This document shows, piece by piece, positions 1 through 7,397 of a stretch of 64,000 bases of DNA. This DNA is from Parashewanella hymeniacidonis (GTDB lineage: Bacteria; Pseudomonadota; Gammaproteobacteria; Enterobacterales; Shewanellaceae). How positions within the stretch are numbered: position 1 is the stretch's first letter; each line of letters starts with the position of its first letter. The stretch spans positions 19,944 through 83,943 of the forward strand of contig NZ_JAFEUN010000004.1 of the NCBI RefSeq assembly GCF_016900895.1. The letters run 5' to 3'. The notes beneath the pieces were generated by a model that made no database searches, was not told the DNA's origin, and worked only from the letters and a program-made list of their open reading frames with translations. The translations under genes were made by a program, and so were the position numbers.

Positions 1-891
1 CTGATAATTGAAAACGTATTCATGCGTCATTGATGCGTAAACGAGATAACCTCCAGTCGTGTGTAAAACGCCCTTTGGCTGGCCAGTTGAACCTGATGTA
101 TAGAGTAAAAATAAAGGTGCCTCAGCATCCATGATTTCAACAGGGCAGTCTGATGATTGATTTGAAATGGCATTATGCCACCACACATCTCTGTCAGTAT
201 TCCACTCTACATTTGCTCCCGTTCTTTGATAGACAATTACAGTTTTAACTTGTTCTGAGTTATCAAGGAGTGAGATCGCTTCGTCAACATTGTCTTTTAA
301 TGGAATATGTTGGCCAGCACGAACGCTTTCATCAGCAGTGATGATGAGCTTAGAATTTCCATCAGTAACTCTGGCAGCAATAGCATCTGGTGAGAAACCC
401 GCAAAAATCACTGAGTGTGGAGCTCCAATTCGAGCGCAAGCCAGCATGGCCACAACCGCTTCTGGAATCATTGGCATGTAAATGGTGACCACATCACCTT
501 TGTTTACGCCTTGGCTTTTCAATGTGTTGGCAAATTGGCTAACTTGTTGATGCAGTTGTTTGTAGGTAATTCTTTGTTGTTGATTTGCATCGTCGCCTTC
601 CCAAATGATGGCTACCTTGTCGGCATATTCATCTAAATGTCTATCTAGGCAATTGTCACAGGCATTCAGCTGTCCATCATAAAACCACTCAATGGAGAGA
701 GACTCTAAATCGTAGCTTGTCGATTTTACTTTGGTATAGGGCTTCGTCCATTTCAATCTTTTGCCGTTTTCCCCCCAAAAAGCCTCAGGGTTTAAAATGG
801 ATTCTTGATAAAGTTGTTGGTATCTTGCGGAATCCATATTTGCTGTTTCAGCCAGAGCTTGATTTGGAGGGAAAACTTGTAGGTTATTCAT
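1..891 (-). CDS. acs: Acetyl-CoA synthetase, N-terminal part (cut by window edge)
   Basis: An open minus-strand frame of 297 codons begins at the ATG complementary to 889-891 and runs off the left edge. The protein starts [10 protein letters not shown] and contains [10 protein letters not shown], an adenylation-family stretch ([20 protein letters not shown]), [13 protein letters not shown] and the AMP-binding P-loop [19 protein letters not shown]. This order and spacing are those of Acs, which makes acetyl-CoA from acetate, ATP and CoA in the cytoplasm. It is transcribed away from ybiT. PrpE-type propionyl-CoA synthetases are close relatives, but the FAGFSPDA and LHTTGGY wording fits Acs better. 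The C-terminal half, with the regulatory acetylation lysine, lies outside the window. Confidence 0.88.
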   Translation of the reverse strand, partial: MNNLQVFPPNQALAETANMDSARYQQLYQESILNPEAFWGENGKRLKWTKPYTKVKSTSYDLESLSIEWFYDGQLNACDNCLDRHLDEYADKVAIIWEGDDANQQQRITYKQLHQQVSQFANTLKSQGVNKGDVVTIYMPMIPEAVVAMLACARIGAPHSVIFAGFSPDAIAARVTDGNSKLIITADESVRAGQHIPLKDNVDEAISLLDNSEQVKTVIVYQRTGANVEWNTDRDVWWHNAISNQSSDCPVEIMDAEAPLFLLYTSGSTGQPKGVLHTTGGYLVYASMTHEYVFNYQ

Positions 892-1086
892 TGGCTTTCC
901 TTTAGCTTGTTTAACTGAAGTTTTATGTGCTCATTGATTTAACATCGCCTGTTTTTAAAACAGTTGCAAGTCGAAATTGTGAAGACCTATTGTAAAATCT
1001 GGTGGAACAGCTGATTAAAGCGTATACTTCCGCCCATAAAATTATGGCACTTCGCCAGTTCAAACTTACATATCTGGAAATTAAGC

Positions 1087-2679
1087 GTGATCACAACAGC
1101 TAATATCACAATGCAATTTGGCTCTAAGCCATTGTTTGAAAATATCTCTGTTAAATTTGGCGGTGGAAATCGCTATGGTTTAATTGGAGCGAATGGATGT
1201 GGTAAATCAACATTCATGAAAATCCTTACGGGTGAATTAGAACCAACATCAGGTAATGTATCCATTGATGTTAATGAACGTATGGGTAAATTAAGCCAAA
1301 ATCAGTTTGGGTATGAAGAATATTCACTGATTGATACTGTTGTGATGGGACATGCTGAACTTTGGGAAGTCAAAAAAGAGCGTGACCGCATTTACTCACT
1401 TCCAGAAATGTCGGAAGAAGATGGCATCAAAGTCGCTGATTTAGAAATGCAGTTTGCAGAAATGGATGGTTATTCGTGCGAATCTCGTGCGGGTGAACTT
1501 CTTTTAGGTGTAGGTATTGAAGTTGATACTCATTTTGGTCTGATGTCTGAAATTGCACCGGGTTTAAAGTTACGTGTTCTACTAGCCCAAGCACTGTTTT
1601 CTGATCCTGATTTGCTACTTCTCGACGAACCGACCAACAACTTGGATATCGATACCATTCGATGGTTGCAGGAAGTTCTAAATCAACGTAACAGCACAAT
1701 GATCATCATCTCGCATGATAGATATTTCTTAAATTCAGTTTGTACACACATGGCTGATTTAGATTATGGTGAGTTGAAGATATTCCCAGGCAATTATGAT
1801 GAATACATGATGGCAGCGACACAAGCTCGCGAGCAAATGATGTCTGATAATGCCAAGAAAAAAGCACAGATTGCTGAGCTTCAAGGTTTCGTGGCACGTT
1901 TCTCTGCTAACGCTTCGAAAGCGAAGCAAGCTACTTCTCGTGCTAAACAAATCGATAAAATCAAACTTGATGAGATTAAACCGTCAAGTCGTGTCAATCC
2001 GTTTATTCGTTTTGAACAAGAAAAGAAATTGTTCAGAAACGCATTGGTATTAGAGCAACTGTCTAACGGTTTTGATGAGTTGCTATTCAATAAATTAGAT
2101 TTAATTGTTGAAGTGGGTGAAAAAGTAGCCATTCTTGGTGAAAACGGTATCGGTAAAACAACTTTACTTAGAACGTTAGTTCATGATTTACCACAGAAAG
2201 ACGGTTTAATCCAATGGTCTGAAAACGTTAATATTGGCTACTATGCACAGGATCACGAAGCTGAGTTTGCTAATGACATGTCATTGTTTGACTGGATGAG
2301 TCAATGGCGTCAACCAGAAGATGACGACCAATCAGTACGTGGCTATTTAGGCAGAATGTTATTTGGTTCTGATGATATTAAAAAATCAGTAAAAGTGCTC
2401 TCTGGTGGTGAAAAAGGTCGAATGATGTTTGGTAAGCTGATCATGCAAAAGCCAAACGTCTTAATTATGGACGAACCAACGAACCACATGGATATGGAAT
2501 CCATTGAATCGTTAAACAATGCGCTTGAGATGTACGAAGGGACATTAATGTTCGTAAGTCACGATCGCGCATTTGTGTCATCCATCGCTAACCGTATTTT
2601 AGAGATCACTCCAAAAGGCGTGACAGACTTCAAGGGTAGCTATGATGAGTTCCTTGCCAGTAAAGGGATTGAAGGTTAA
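1087..2679 (+). CDS. ybiT: ABC-F family ATPase YbiT (chimeric at the 3' end)
   Basis: This 530-residue soluble ABC-F protein has two nucleotide-binding domains. Domain 1 shows GANGCGKST near residue 38 and [15 protein letters not shown]; domain 2 shows GENGIGKTT, the signature LSGGEKGR and [14 protein letters not shown], then FVSHDR. There is no membrane segment. ABC-F proteins act on ribosomes as translation factors; length and wording match E. coli YbiT. It starts at GTG ([19 protein letters not shown]). The last 65 codons, from the core at 2485, appear to have been brought in by the ICE: a second, about 80% identical copy of this tail lies at 43063-43257. The gene reads through the junction without a break, so integration restored it. 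Confidence 0.92.
   Translation: MITTANITMQFGSKPLFENISVKFGGGNRYGLIGANGCGKSTFMKILTGELEPTSGNVSIDVNERMGKLSQNQFGYEEYSLIDTVVMGHAELWEVKKERDRIYSLPEMSEEDGIKVADLEMQFAEMDGYSCESRAGELLLGVGIEVDTHFGLMSEIAPGLKLRVLLAQALFSDPDLLLLDEPTNNLDIDTIRWLQEVLNQRNSTMIIISHDRYFLNSVCTHMADLDYGELKIFPGNYDEYMMAATQAREQMMSDNAKKKAQIAELQGFVARFSANASKAKQATSRAKQIDKIKLDEIKPSSRVNPFIRFEQEKKLFRNALVLEQLSNGFDELLFNKLDLIVEVGEKVAILGENGIGKTTLLRTLVHDLPQKDGLIQWSENVNIGYYAQDHEAEFANDMSLFDWMSQWRQPEDDDQSVRGYLGRMLFGSDDIKKSVKVLSGGEKGRMMFGKLIMQKPNVLIMDEPTNHMDMESIESLNNALEMYEGTLMFVSHDRAFVSSIANRILEITPKGVTDFKGSYDEFLASKGIEG
2485..2498 (+). other. attL core inside ybiT
   Basis: The 14-bp core cacatggatatgga is identical to the copy at 43063-43076. It encodes part of the conserved TNHMDMES stretch just after the second Walker B of YbiT. 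Left of it the two ends have no similarity; right of it both continue as diverged copies of the ybiT 3' end. That pattern is what site-specific recombination between a chromosomal ybiT and an element carrying its own ybiT tail would leave. The true crossover could extend a few bases beyond the identical run. Confidence 0.82.
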
Positions 2680-2697
2680 TTAGCTTTCTCTAAATTA

Positions 2698-2732
2698 AAT
2701 GCGCTTAGCAAACGTTGAGCGCATTTTTTTTT
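2698..2732 (+). terminator. Rho-independent terminator of the element-borne ybiT tail
   Basis: An 8-bp stem (aatgcgct / agcgcatt) is followed by an uninterrupted T run. It sits 18 bp after the ybiT stop. It differs in sequence from the terminator behind the displaced host tail at 43271, so the element carries both a coding tail and a terminator of its own. Confidence 0.85.
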
Positions 2733-2848
2733 GATTTTTCTCAGTTCATCCAAAAATTTTTTTCTGTTTCTTGACCCAAAATTAATCTTTTTCTGGTTGC
2801 AATTTATTGCATAATATTTCATCGTTTTGGCTCTGTTATATTGGAAAG

Positions 2849-2870
2849 TGTGTACCCAGCTGTGTACCCA
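2849..2870 (+). repeat. Tandem TGTGTACCCA pair, probable integrase arm sites (left)
   Basis: Two copies of tgtgtaccca lie 12 bp apart, between attL and the integrase start. A matching pair (tgtgtaccta twice, same 12-bp period) lies near the right core at 42969-42990. Paired short repeats on both sides of the recombining cores are the expected form of arm-type binding sites for lambda-class integrases. They lie upstream of the chosen integrase start, so could also affect its expression. Confidence 0.6.
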
Positions 2871-2893
2871 CGAATCAAAAATTGGAGCAAGCC

Positions 2894-4138
2894 ATGGCAC
2901 TATCAGATATGTGGTTAAGATCTGTTCTTGGTAAATCTCAAACTCAAAGAGTTGAAAAAGCAGATAGAGATGGGTTAAGTGTAAGGGTTACACCTACAGG
3001 TAAAGTTAATTTTCAATTGAGATTCAGAATAAACAAACAGGAGTCTCGAATTTATCTAGGAGAATACCCAGCAACCACTTTAAAACAAGCCAGAGAAGAA
3101 ACCTTACGCTTAAAGGCCGAACTGGAAAAAGGCAATGATCCCCGCATTGTTAAAAAGCTCGAAAAGAAAGCCAATATTGAAGTTATTACGGTAAACGGTT
3201 TATTCGATATGTGGTTTGACGCATACTGCCTTCGTCACTACAAACATCCATACGAAACTAAACGCAATTTTGATAAACATGTTGCACCAGCTTTGGGTGA
3301 ATTGCCATTTGATAAAATTAGTATTCATCAGTGGTACGCTCATTTCGAAAAACTTGCCAAGAAATACTCCACAACAACCAAAAGCTGTTTAACGATTTGC
3401 AAATCGATGGCGCAATGGGGCGTAAAGCGTAAACTGATTGAATCAAATACGTTATTAGAAATCCGTGCAGCATCAGATCTAAAAGTCAAAAATAACAAAG
3501 TGGAACGAGTGCTTGATGACGACGAAATACGCTTACTGTATCGCTACCTTGAAGAATCAGAAATGAGGGAGTCCAACAAAGTCTTATTGCAGTTATTACT
3601 CCATTTTGGCTGTCGGGGAGGGGAGCTTAGGCACGCTAAGTCCAAGGATTTCAATTTTAGAAGTAAGAAGTGGACAGTACCAGTAGAGAACCATAAAGCA
3701 GGTAAATATACGGGTAAACCTTTGGTGCGCCCAATCATCGATGAAGTCGCAATACTATTAAAGCCATTGGTCAAAAAGTGTAAAACTGAATATCTGTTCC
3801 CAGCAACTGACGGTGGACTAATGACCAGAGAGTCGATGGTCAGTATGCCCAAATTGATCTTGAAGTGGTATGCACGTCGAGATATCGAATTTGAAAAATG
3901 GACGGTGCATGATCTCAGAAGAACCATGCGCACTCGAATGTCAAAACTCGCCTCACCGGGAGTAGCGGAAATCATGCTTGGGCACACGCTTTCAGAAATG
4001 AGAGGGATTTATGATCGCTATGATTATTACGATGAGCAATACGCAGGTTACACAGCTTGGTGGCATCGGCTGAATGGAATTCTAAATCCAGATGAACCAG
4101 ATAATGTGGTGCCGTTTAAGGCAGCAGATAAGACATAA
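2894..4138 (+). CDS. int: Tyrosine-type site-specific integrase (DUF4102/P4-like)
   Basis: This recombinase of 414 residues should insert and excise the ICE at ybiT. The N-terminal third (MALSDMWLRS..., YLGEYPATTLKQAREE) is the arm-binding DUF4102-like domain; a core-binding helical domain follows; the catalytic domain shows the first Arg in GCRGGELRHAK, HDLRRT (H-x-x-R), and LGHTLSEMRGIYDRYDYYDE with the late His and the nucleophile Tyr. The ATG at 2894 is chosen because GGAG precedes it and it aligns with family starts; an upstream ATG at 2807 would place the arm repeats inside the coding sequence. The next genes are toxin-antitoxin pairs. Confidence 0.93.
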   Translation: MALSDMWLRSVLGKSQTQRVEKADRDGLSVRVTPTGKVNFQLRFRINKQESRIYLGEYPATTLKQAREETLRLKAELEKGNDPRIVKKLEKKANIEVITVNGLFDMWFDAYCLRHYKHPYETKRNFDKHVAPALGELPFDKISIHQWYAHFEKLAKKYSTTTKSCLTICKSMAQWGVKRKLIESNTLLEIRAASDLKVKNNKVERVLDDDEIRLLYRYLEESEMRESNKVLLQLLLHFGCRGGELRHAKSKDFNFRSKKWTVPVENHKAGKYTGKPLVRPIIDEVAILLKPLVKKCKTEYLFPATDGGLMTRESMVSMPKLILKWYARRDIEFEKWTVHDLRRTMRTRMSKLASPGVAEIMLGHTLSEMRGIYDRYDYYDEQYAGYTAWWHRLNGILNPDEPDNVVPFKAADKT

Positions 4139-4171
4139 CAAACCTGTATCAAGTACCTTATAAGGTGTAAG

Positions 4172-4207
4172 TTGACAGATTAATTAAACTGTTTAACACT
4201 GTTAAAC
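4172..4207 (+). promoter_or_regulatory. Promoter with overlapping palindromic operator for the TA pair
   Basis: A consensus -35 box ttgaca at 4172-4177 is followed at 16 bp by a weak -10 (taacac, 4194-4199). The perfect 17-bp palindrome gtttaacactgttaaac (4191-4207) covers the -10. It lies 29 bp before the antitoxin start, which suggests autorepression by the ribbon-helix-helix antitoxin. This is inferred from position and symmetry. Confidence 0.62.
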
Positions 4208-4235
4208 ATACTTAAACAAATTCAAAGGCCAAACG

Positions 4236-4499
4236 ATGTTAGGCGTTAGATTAGATTCGGAACTAGAAAGTAGGTTAGCAGCACTCGCTGAGCGCACACA
4301 CCGTTCTAAAAGCTATCATGCTAAAGAAGCATTAGCTCGTTATATCGAGCAAGAAGAAGCAAAAGAGCAGGCTGATAGAGAATCATTAGAAAGATGGGAA
4401 GCTTATAAAGAAAATGGTGAATCCGTAAGTAACCAATCAGTAATGGATTGGTTAGATAGCTGGGGAACCGATCAGGAAAAGCCATGTCCAGAGAAGTAA
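4236..4499 (+). CDS. Ribbon-helix-helix antitoxin (CopG/RelB-like)
   Basis: An 87-residue protein begins MLGVRLDSELESRLAALAER, the beta strand and helix pattern of a ribbon-helix-helix DNA-binding domain, followed by an acidic, helical tail that would bind the toxin. It overlaps the next gene by 16 bp, typical for an antitoxin-toxin operon. It should neutralise the ParE/RelE-like toxin encoded next and repress the promoter at 4172-4207. Location right behind the integrase fits a role in keeping the element in the population. Confidence 0.83.
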   Translation: MLGVRLDSELESRLAALAERTHRSKSYHAKEALARYIEQEEAKEQADRESLERWEAYKENGESVSNQSVMDWLDSWGTDQEKPCPEK

Positions 4500-4774
4500 T
4501 TTGGTTGCCTGATGCGATAGCAGATTTAGTGCGGCTGCGAGAGTTTATTCAAGATAAAAATCCAAGTGCTGCTAAAAGGTCTGCAACTAAAATTAAAGAA
4601 GGAGCACTCACTTTAACTAATAACCCTGAATCGGGGAGACCAGTTAGGGGGTTGAGCCCCTTTCGGGAGATTTTAATTCCTTTTGGTGCAGGAAATTACG
4701 TTTTAAGATATAGAGAAGATAACCTCACTATCGTTGTAGTTCGTGTTTGGCATAGTAAGGAAGAACGAAACTAG
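4484..4774 (+). CDS. ParE/RelE superfamily toxin
   Basis: A 96-residue basic protein starts MSREVIWLPDAIADLVRLREFI and ends VVVRVWHSKEERN. The W-L-P-x-A start, the NPESGRPVRG loop, the YVLRYRED strand and the VVRVWHSKE end are those of the ParE branch of the RelE/ParE fold. ParE-like members poison gyrase; RelE-like ones cut mRNA on ribosomes; the sequence favours ParE, but the target cannot be shown here. It forms an operon with the antitoxin before it. Confidence 0.85.
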   Translation: MSREVIWLPDAIADLVRLREFIQDKNPSAAKRSATKIKEGALTLTNNPESGRPVRGLSPFREILIPFGAGNYVLRYREDNLTIVVVRVWHSKEERN

Positions 4775-4997
4775 ATATAGGCTCAGGTAGATAATCTCTT
4801 CACATTTGGCAATGTGTAGGTAATGCTGCTGTGGCGAAATTAGGTGGTTTTGGTAGCTCAGCTGAAGATTACGGATACCACGTTACAATGAAGGGGCTTA
4901 TTACCCTGAGAAGATACAATTTCAGTTTGATCTACATTTGAGTATTGCACCGAGCTTCGCTACAGTTGTCATACTATGTATAACAAATGGTGGCATT

Positions 4998-5267
4998 ATG
5001 AAGACTGAAATGCTCAGCACTCGTATCGATAAAGATACCAAATTGGCCTTCACTCACATCTGTGATGAGGTAGGATTAAGCCCATCGCAAGCACTCAAAC
5101 TGTTTGCTAAAGCGGTGATCAATTATGGCGGTATTCCGTTTGAACTACGCTCAAGAACGCCGAATGCTAAGACATCGGAAGCCATTCAAGAACTAGAAAA
5201 TGGTAAAGGCAACAAAGCTGATGACGTAAAAGCGTTGTTTAAAGAGCTTGGGGTGAATGAGGCATAA
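4998..5267 (+). CDS. RelB/DinJ family antitoxin whose partner toxin is broken
   Basis: An 89-residue protein, MKTEMLSTRIDKDTKLAFTHICDEVGLSPSQALKLFAKAVINYGGIPFEL in outline, has the DinJ/RelB pattern (ribbon-helix-helix, then GGIPFEL). The ATG at 4998 is preferred to one at 4938, which would add 20 residues unlike the family. The normal partner, a YafQ-type toxin, follows directly but stops after 31 residues. A near-symmetric stretch just before the gene (about 4968-4987) could be its operator. Confidence 0.83.
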   Translation: MKTEMLSTRIDKDTKLAFTHICDEVGLSPSQALKLFAKAVINYGGIPFELRSRTPNAKTSEAIQELENGKGNKADDVKALFKELGVNEA

Positions 5268-5268
5268 A

Positions 5269-5364
5269 ATGTATCAACTCGAATACTCAAGCCAATTTAA
5301 GAAGGATTTTAAAAAGGTTGCAAAACTCGCCAGAAATGGCTCACAAAGCGAATTGTTTCGTTAA
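5269..5364 (+). pseudogene. Truncated YafQ-type toxin
   Basis: The frame starts 2 bp after the antitoxin stop and reads MYQLEYSSQFKKDFKKVAKL before ending in taa after 31 residues. The start is that of a YafQ/RelE toxin (usual length about 90 residues). The rest, including the catalytic C-terminal half, is missing, and I see no continuation in another frame downstream. This leaves an antitoxin with no toxin. Confidence 0.75.
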
Positions 5365-5500
5365 ACCTAATATTTCAAAATCGTACTCATGTTCTTTTTT
5401 AGTTGCTAAGAAAAATTCTCAGAGTATCCTAAGTTAATGATAAATGGTGAAAATAAATTAGCTTATTTACTTATGAGCTTTGCTATGTGGTTGTACTTTG

Positions 5501-5782
5501 TTATTCAGCTCTAGGAAACTTTTGCTTTTGGTGTAAAACTCTAAGAATCCGAATATCATCATTTTGAATATCATAAGAGACAATCATCGACACTTCAGGA
5601 ATAATAAGTAATCGACCTCGTATACCGTCACGCTGAACGCCCATAAGCGGTTGCTCTATAAGGTTCTCAACTTTCTTCTCGATGATCTCATCGGTCTTCT
5701 CTGCGGCAAGCGGGTTTACTTCATACAGAAACTCAAAAATCGCTTCACGATCATTTAGCGACTCTTCTTCCCAATAAATCAT
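5501..5782 (-). CDS. RelE/ParE family toxin
   Basis: A 93-residue protein begins MIYWEEESLNDREAIFEFLYEVNPLAAEK and ends RILRVLHQKQKFP. The W-E-x-E-S-L-x-D-R-x-x-I-F-x-F start and the ILRVLHQ end are typical of RelE/ParE toxins paired with DinJ-like antitoxins. It overlaps the antitoxin gene upstream by 4 bp (minus strand). It appears intact. Confidence 0.86.
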   Translation of the reverse strand: MIYWEEESLNDREAIFEFLYEVNPLAAEKTDEIIEKKVENLIEQPLMGVQRDGIRGRLLIIPEVSMIVSYDIQNDDIRILRVLHQKQKFPRAE

Positions 5783-6057
5783 GATTTATTCCGAATCTTG
5801 GCTTTACGCATAGCCATACTACTCTTTGCTTTGTCATGGGAAACAAAAACAGCTTGACCTGAATCCATTTTCTCAAAGGCTTCATTCACTTGATCCGTTA
5901 ACCAGTCATCATGAGACATCGCTTTTCTTTGCTGCTCAGCGAGCTGTTCAGTTAATTCACGGCAAGCATCACTTAATGTACGGCCTTGGCTTTCAGCCAT
6001 TAACTGGGCTAAGCGCTTTGTTTCTTCATCAACACGAAATTGAATTCTTGTATCCAT
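5779..6057 (-). CDS. RelB/DinJ family antitoxin
   Basis: A 92-residue protein begins MDTRIQFRVDEETKRLAQLMAESQGRTLSDACREL, a ribbon-helix-helix domain of the DinJ type, followed by a charged helical tail. It is first in a two-gene minus-strand operon with the toxin at 5501-5782. It is the third TA locus in the first 4 kb of the ICE. Confidence 0.83.
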   Translation of the reverse strand: MDTRIQFRVDEETKRLAQLMAESQGRTLSDACRELTEQLAEQQRKAMSHDDWLTDQVNEAFEKMDSGQAVFVSHDKAKSSMAMRKAKIRNKS

Positions 6058-6729
6058 AATAAATTACTGAGTAAGAGCTTGTGAGTACAAATGTTAGCAC
6101 TGATACTTCAGGTTAACAACTGAGTTAAATCCCGCTGTTGATTACATGGCAATGAAGTATGTTCAACATACGTCCAAGTCGTAGTAATGATAAGGTCGGT
6201 AAGATTATAAAAAATGCCTTTAAAACTTTTGGGTACGTCGGAAAATGGTGATTTTGGTAACCTAAAAAAAATAATCAACAAAAGCAATCAATTAAGTTTT
6301 TTGAGATGGTAACCAAAATAGTAATTTTATGGTAACTAGATTACCTTTTTTAAAGGTGATTTCTCACTATTGCTGTATCTTTATAAATCAATGAGTTAAA
6401 AAAATGATTACCATTATGTCACCATAAATGACCGTCTAATGGTAACCATAGGTTTGCAGCTATATATAGGCTTCCAGCCTCATTTTTGTGCAAATGACCA
6501 AAATCACCATTTTCCGATGGGCTTAGGAATTTTCATTGTTTTGCTTTGAGTGAATATCAGCACTGAAACTTTTTATAATATTGCATTATCTTGCAGTGTG
6601 TTTAATTGGAGAAAATATTTTAAATCAGCTATTTACCTTTGTTTTTTTACATGTAACTGTCATTGCATTATCTGATGCTTTGAACGGATTTTAAGTGTCT
6701 TTCATTCAGCTCATATTTTGGAGTTAACA
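6058..6729. promoter_or_regulatory. Gene-free AT-rich region before the virB operon
   Basis: No convincing gene lies in these 670 bp between the divergent TA operon and virB2. The region holds two 21-bp inverted repeats and several ATGGTAAC-type motifs (annotated separately), and after 6540 an AT-rich stretch with tataat near 6573-6580 that could serve the transfer operon. It may therefore be the control region for conjugation, an origin, or both. This is inference from position and repeat content. Confidence 0.45.
6238..6517. repeat. 21-bp inverted repeats enclosing GGTAAC iterations
   Basis: The 21 bases at 6238-6258 (beginning tcggaaaatggtg) are the exact reverse complement of 6497-6517. 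Between them, in a strongly AT-rich 240 bp, ggtaac occurs at about 6256, 6307, 6331 and 6441, with the opposite orientation (gttacc or gattacc forms) near 6351 and 6408. No ORF lies inside. It could be a set of regulator sites, an origin with iterons, or a MITE; no target duplication is visible at the outer ends. Confidence 0.6.
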
Positions 6730-7056
6730 ATGAAAGTAGGCGCAGTTACTGACAGCTCAATTTTTCCTAACCTCGCTCTTAGGGCGCTTAGCGCCCAATT
6801 TTTTCTCTTGCTATTTTTATGGCTTTTCCCTGAATTGGTTTTTGCTAATCCAATAACTGAAGGCGTGGATTGGGTGATGGATTTGCTCACCAATGGTATT
6901 GCTCGCAGTGCTGCAGTGATTGGTATTGCCATTCTTGGTTATTTGGCTTGGTTTGGTCGAATAACTGGCGAGACTTGCGGTAAATACATTGCCGGAATCG
7001 TGTTGGTGTTTGGAGGCACTACCATTGTCGACTTAATCATTTCAGCAGTGAAATAG
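6730..7056 (+). CDS. virB2: VirB2-like pilin subunit
   Basis: A 108-residue secreted membrane protein. The ATG at 6730 has GGAG upstream; the TTG at 6718 is less likely. A basic/polar n-region, a strong hydrophobic signal (FFLLLFLWLFPELVFANP) with likely cleavage after FA, then two membrane segments (RSAAVIGIAILGYLAWFG and IAGIVLVFGGTTIVDLIIS) separated by a short polar loop with GKY give the standard VirB2 major pilin plan. It heads the virB operon. A small palindrome (gggcgcttagcgccc) lies in the signal-peptide n-region. Confidence 0.87.
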   Translation: MKVGAVTDSSIFPNLALRALSAQFFLLLFLWLFPELVFANPITEGVDWVMDLLTNGIARSAAVIGIAILGYLAWFGRITGETCGKYIAGIVLVFGGTTIVDLIISAVK

Positions 7057-7064
7057 GGGAGTTG

Positions 7065-7397
7065 ATGATGCAATCTCAAGATCCTCTTATCGTGGCGATG
7101 ACTCGTCCTGCAATGAAATGGGGCGTGACACTAGATGGTTTAATTGTCGGCGCAGGTATTGTTGCAGTGTTGATGATAGCCACTAAAAGCCCATTTACTT
7201 TACTGCTTTATCTTCCCATTCATGCATTGATGTATGGCTTATGTTTACGTGATCCCCGTATATTTCGTTTGTTGTATTTATGGCTAAACACTAAAGCAAA
7301 GTCCGTTTGTTGGCGTTATTTCAATACCGCCAGCGCTAGCCCTTATTTGAATACTCGCAGTCCGCAATATGTTATCGGTCAATGGAGGCTCGGATGA
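7065..7397 (+). CDS. virB3: VirB3-like inner-membrane protein
   Basis: About 110 residues beginning MMQSQDPLIVAMTRPAMKWGVTLDG, with two hydrophobic segments near residues 25-65, fit VirB3/TrbD, a small inner-membrane protein that works with VirB4 in pilus assembly. AGGGGAG lies just before two consecutive ATGs (7065 and 7068); either could be the start. The stop overlaps the VirB4 start (atga), indicating coupling. Confidence 0.85.
   Translation: MMQSQDPLIVAMTRPAMKWGVTLDGLIVGAGIVAVLMIATKSPFTLLLYLPIHALMYGLCLRDPRIFRLLYLWLNTKAKSVCWRYFNTASASPYLNTRSPQYVIGQWRLG

Noticed and set aside
2807..2893. Longer integrase start at 2807
   Set aside because: It would place the tandem TGTGTACC repeats in coding sequence and lacks a ribosome site; ATG 2894 has GGAG and fits the family start.
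3544..3987. Minus-strand ORF of 147 residues inside the integrase
   Set aside because: It is the shadow of the conserved catalytic domain of the integrase.
6238..6517. A typical insertion sequence
   Set aside because: Only 280 bp, no transposase frame, and no target duplication at the outer ends.
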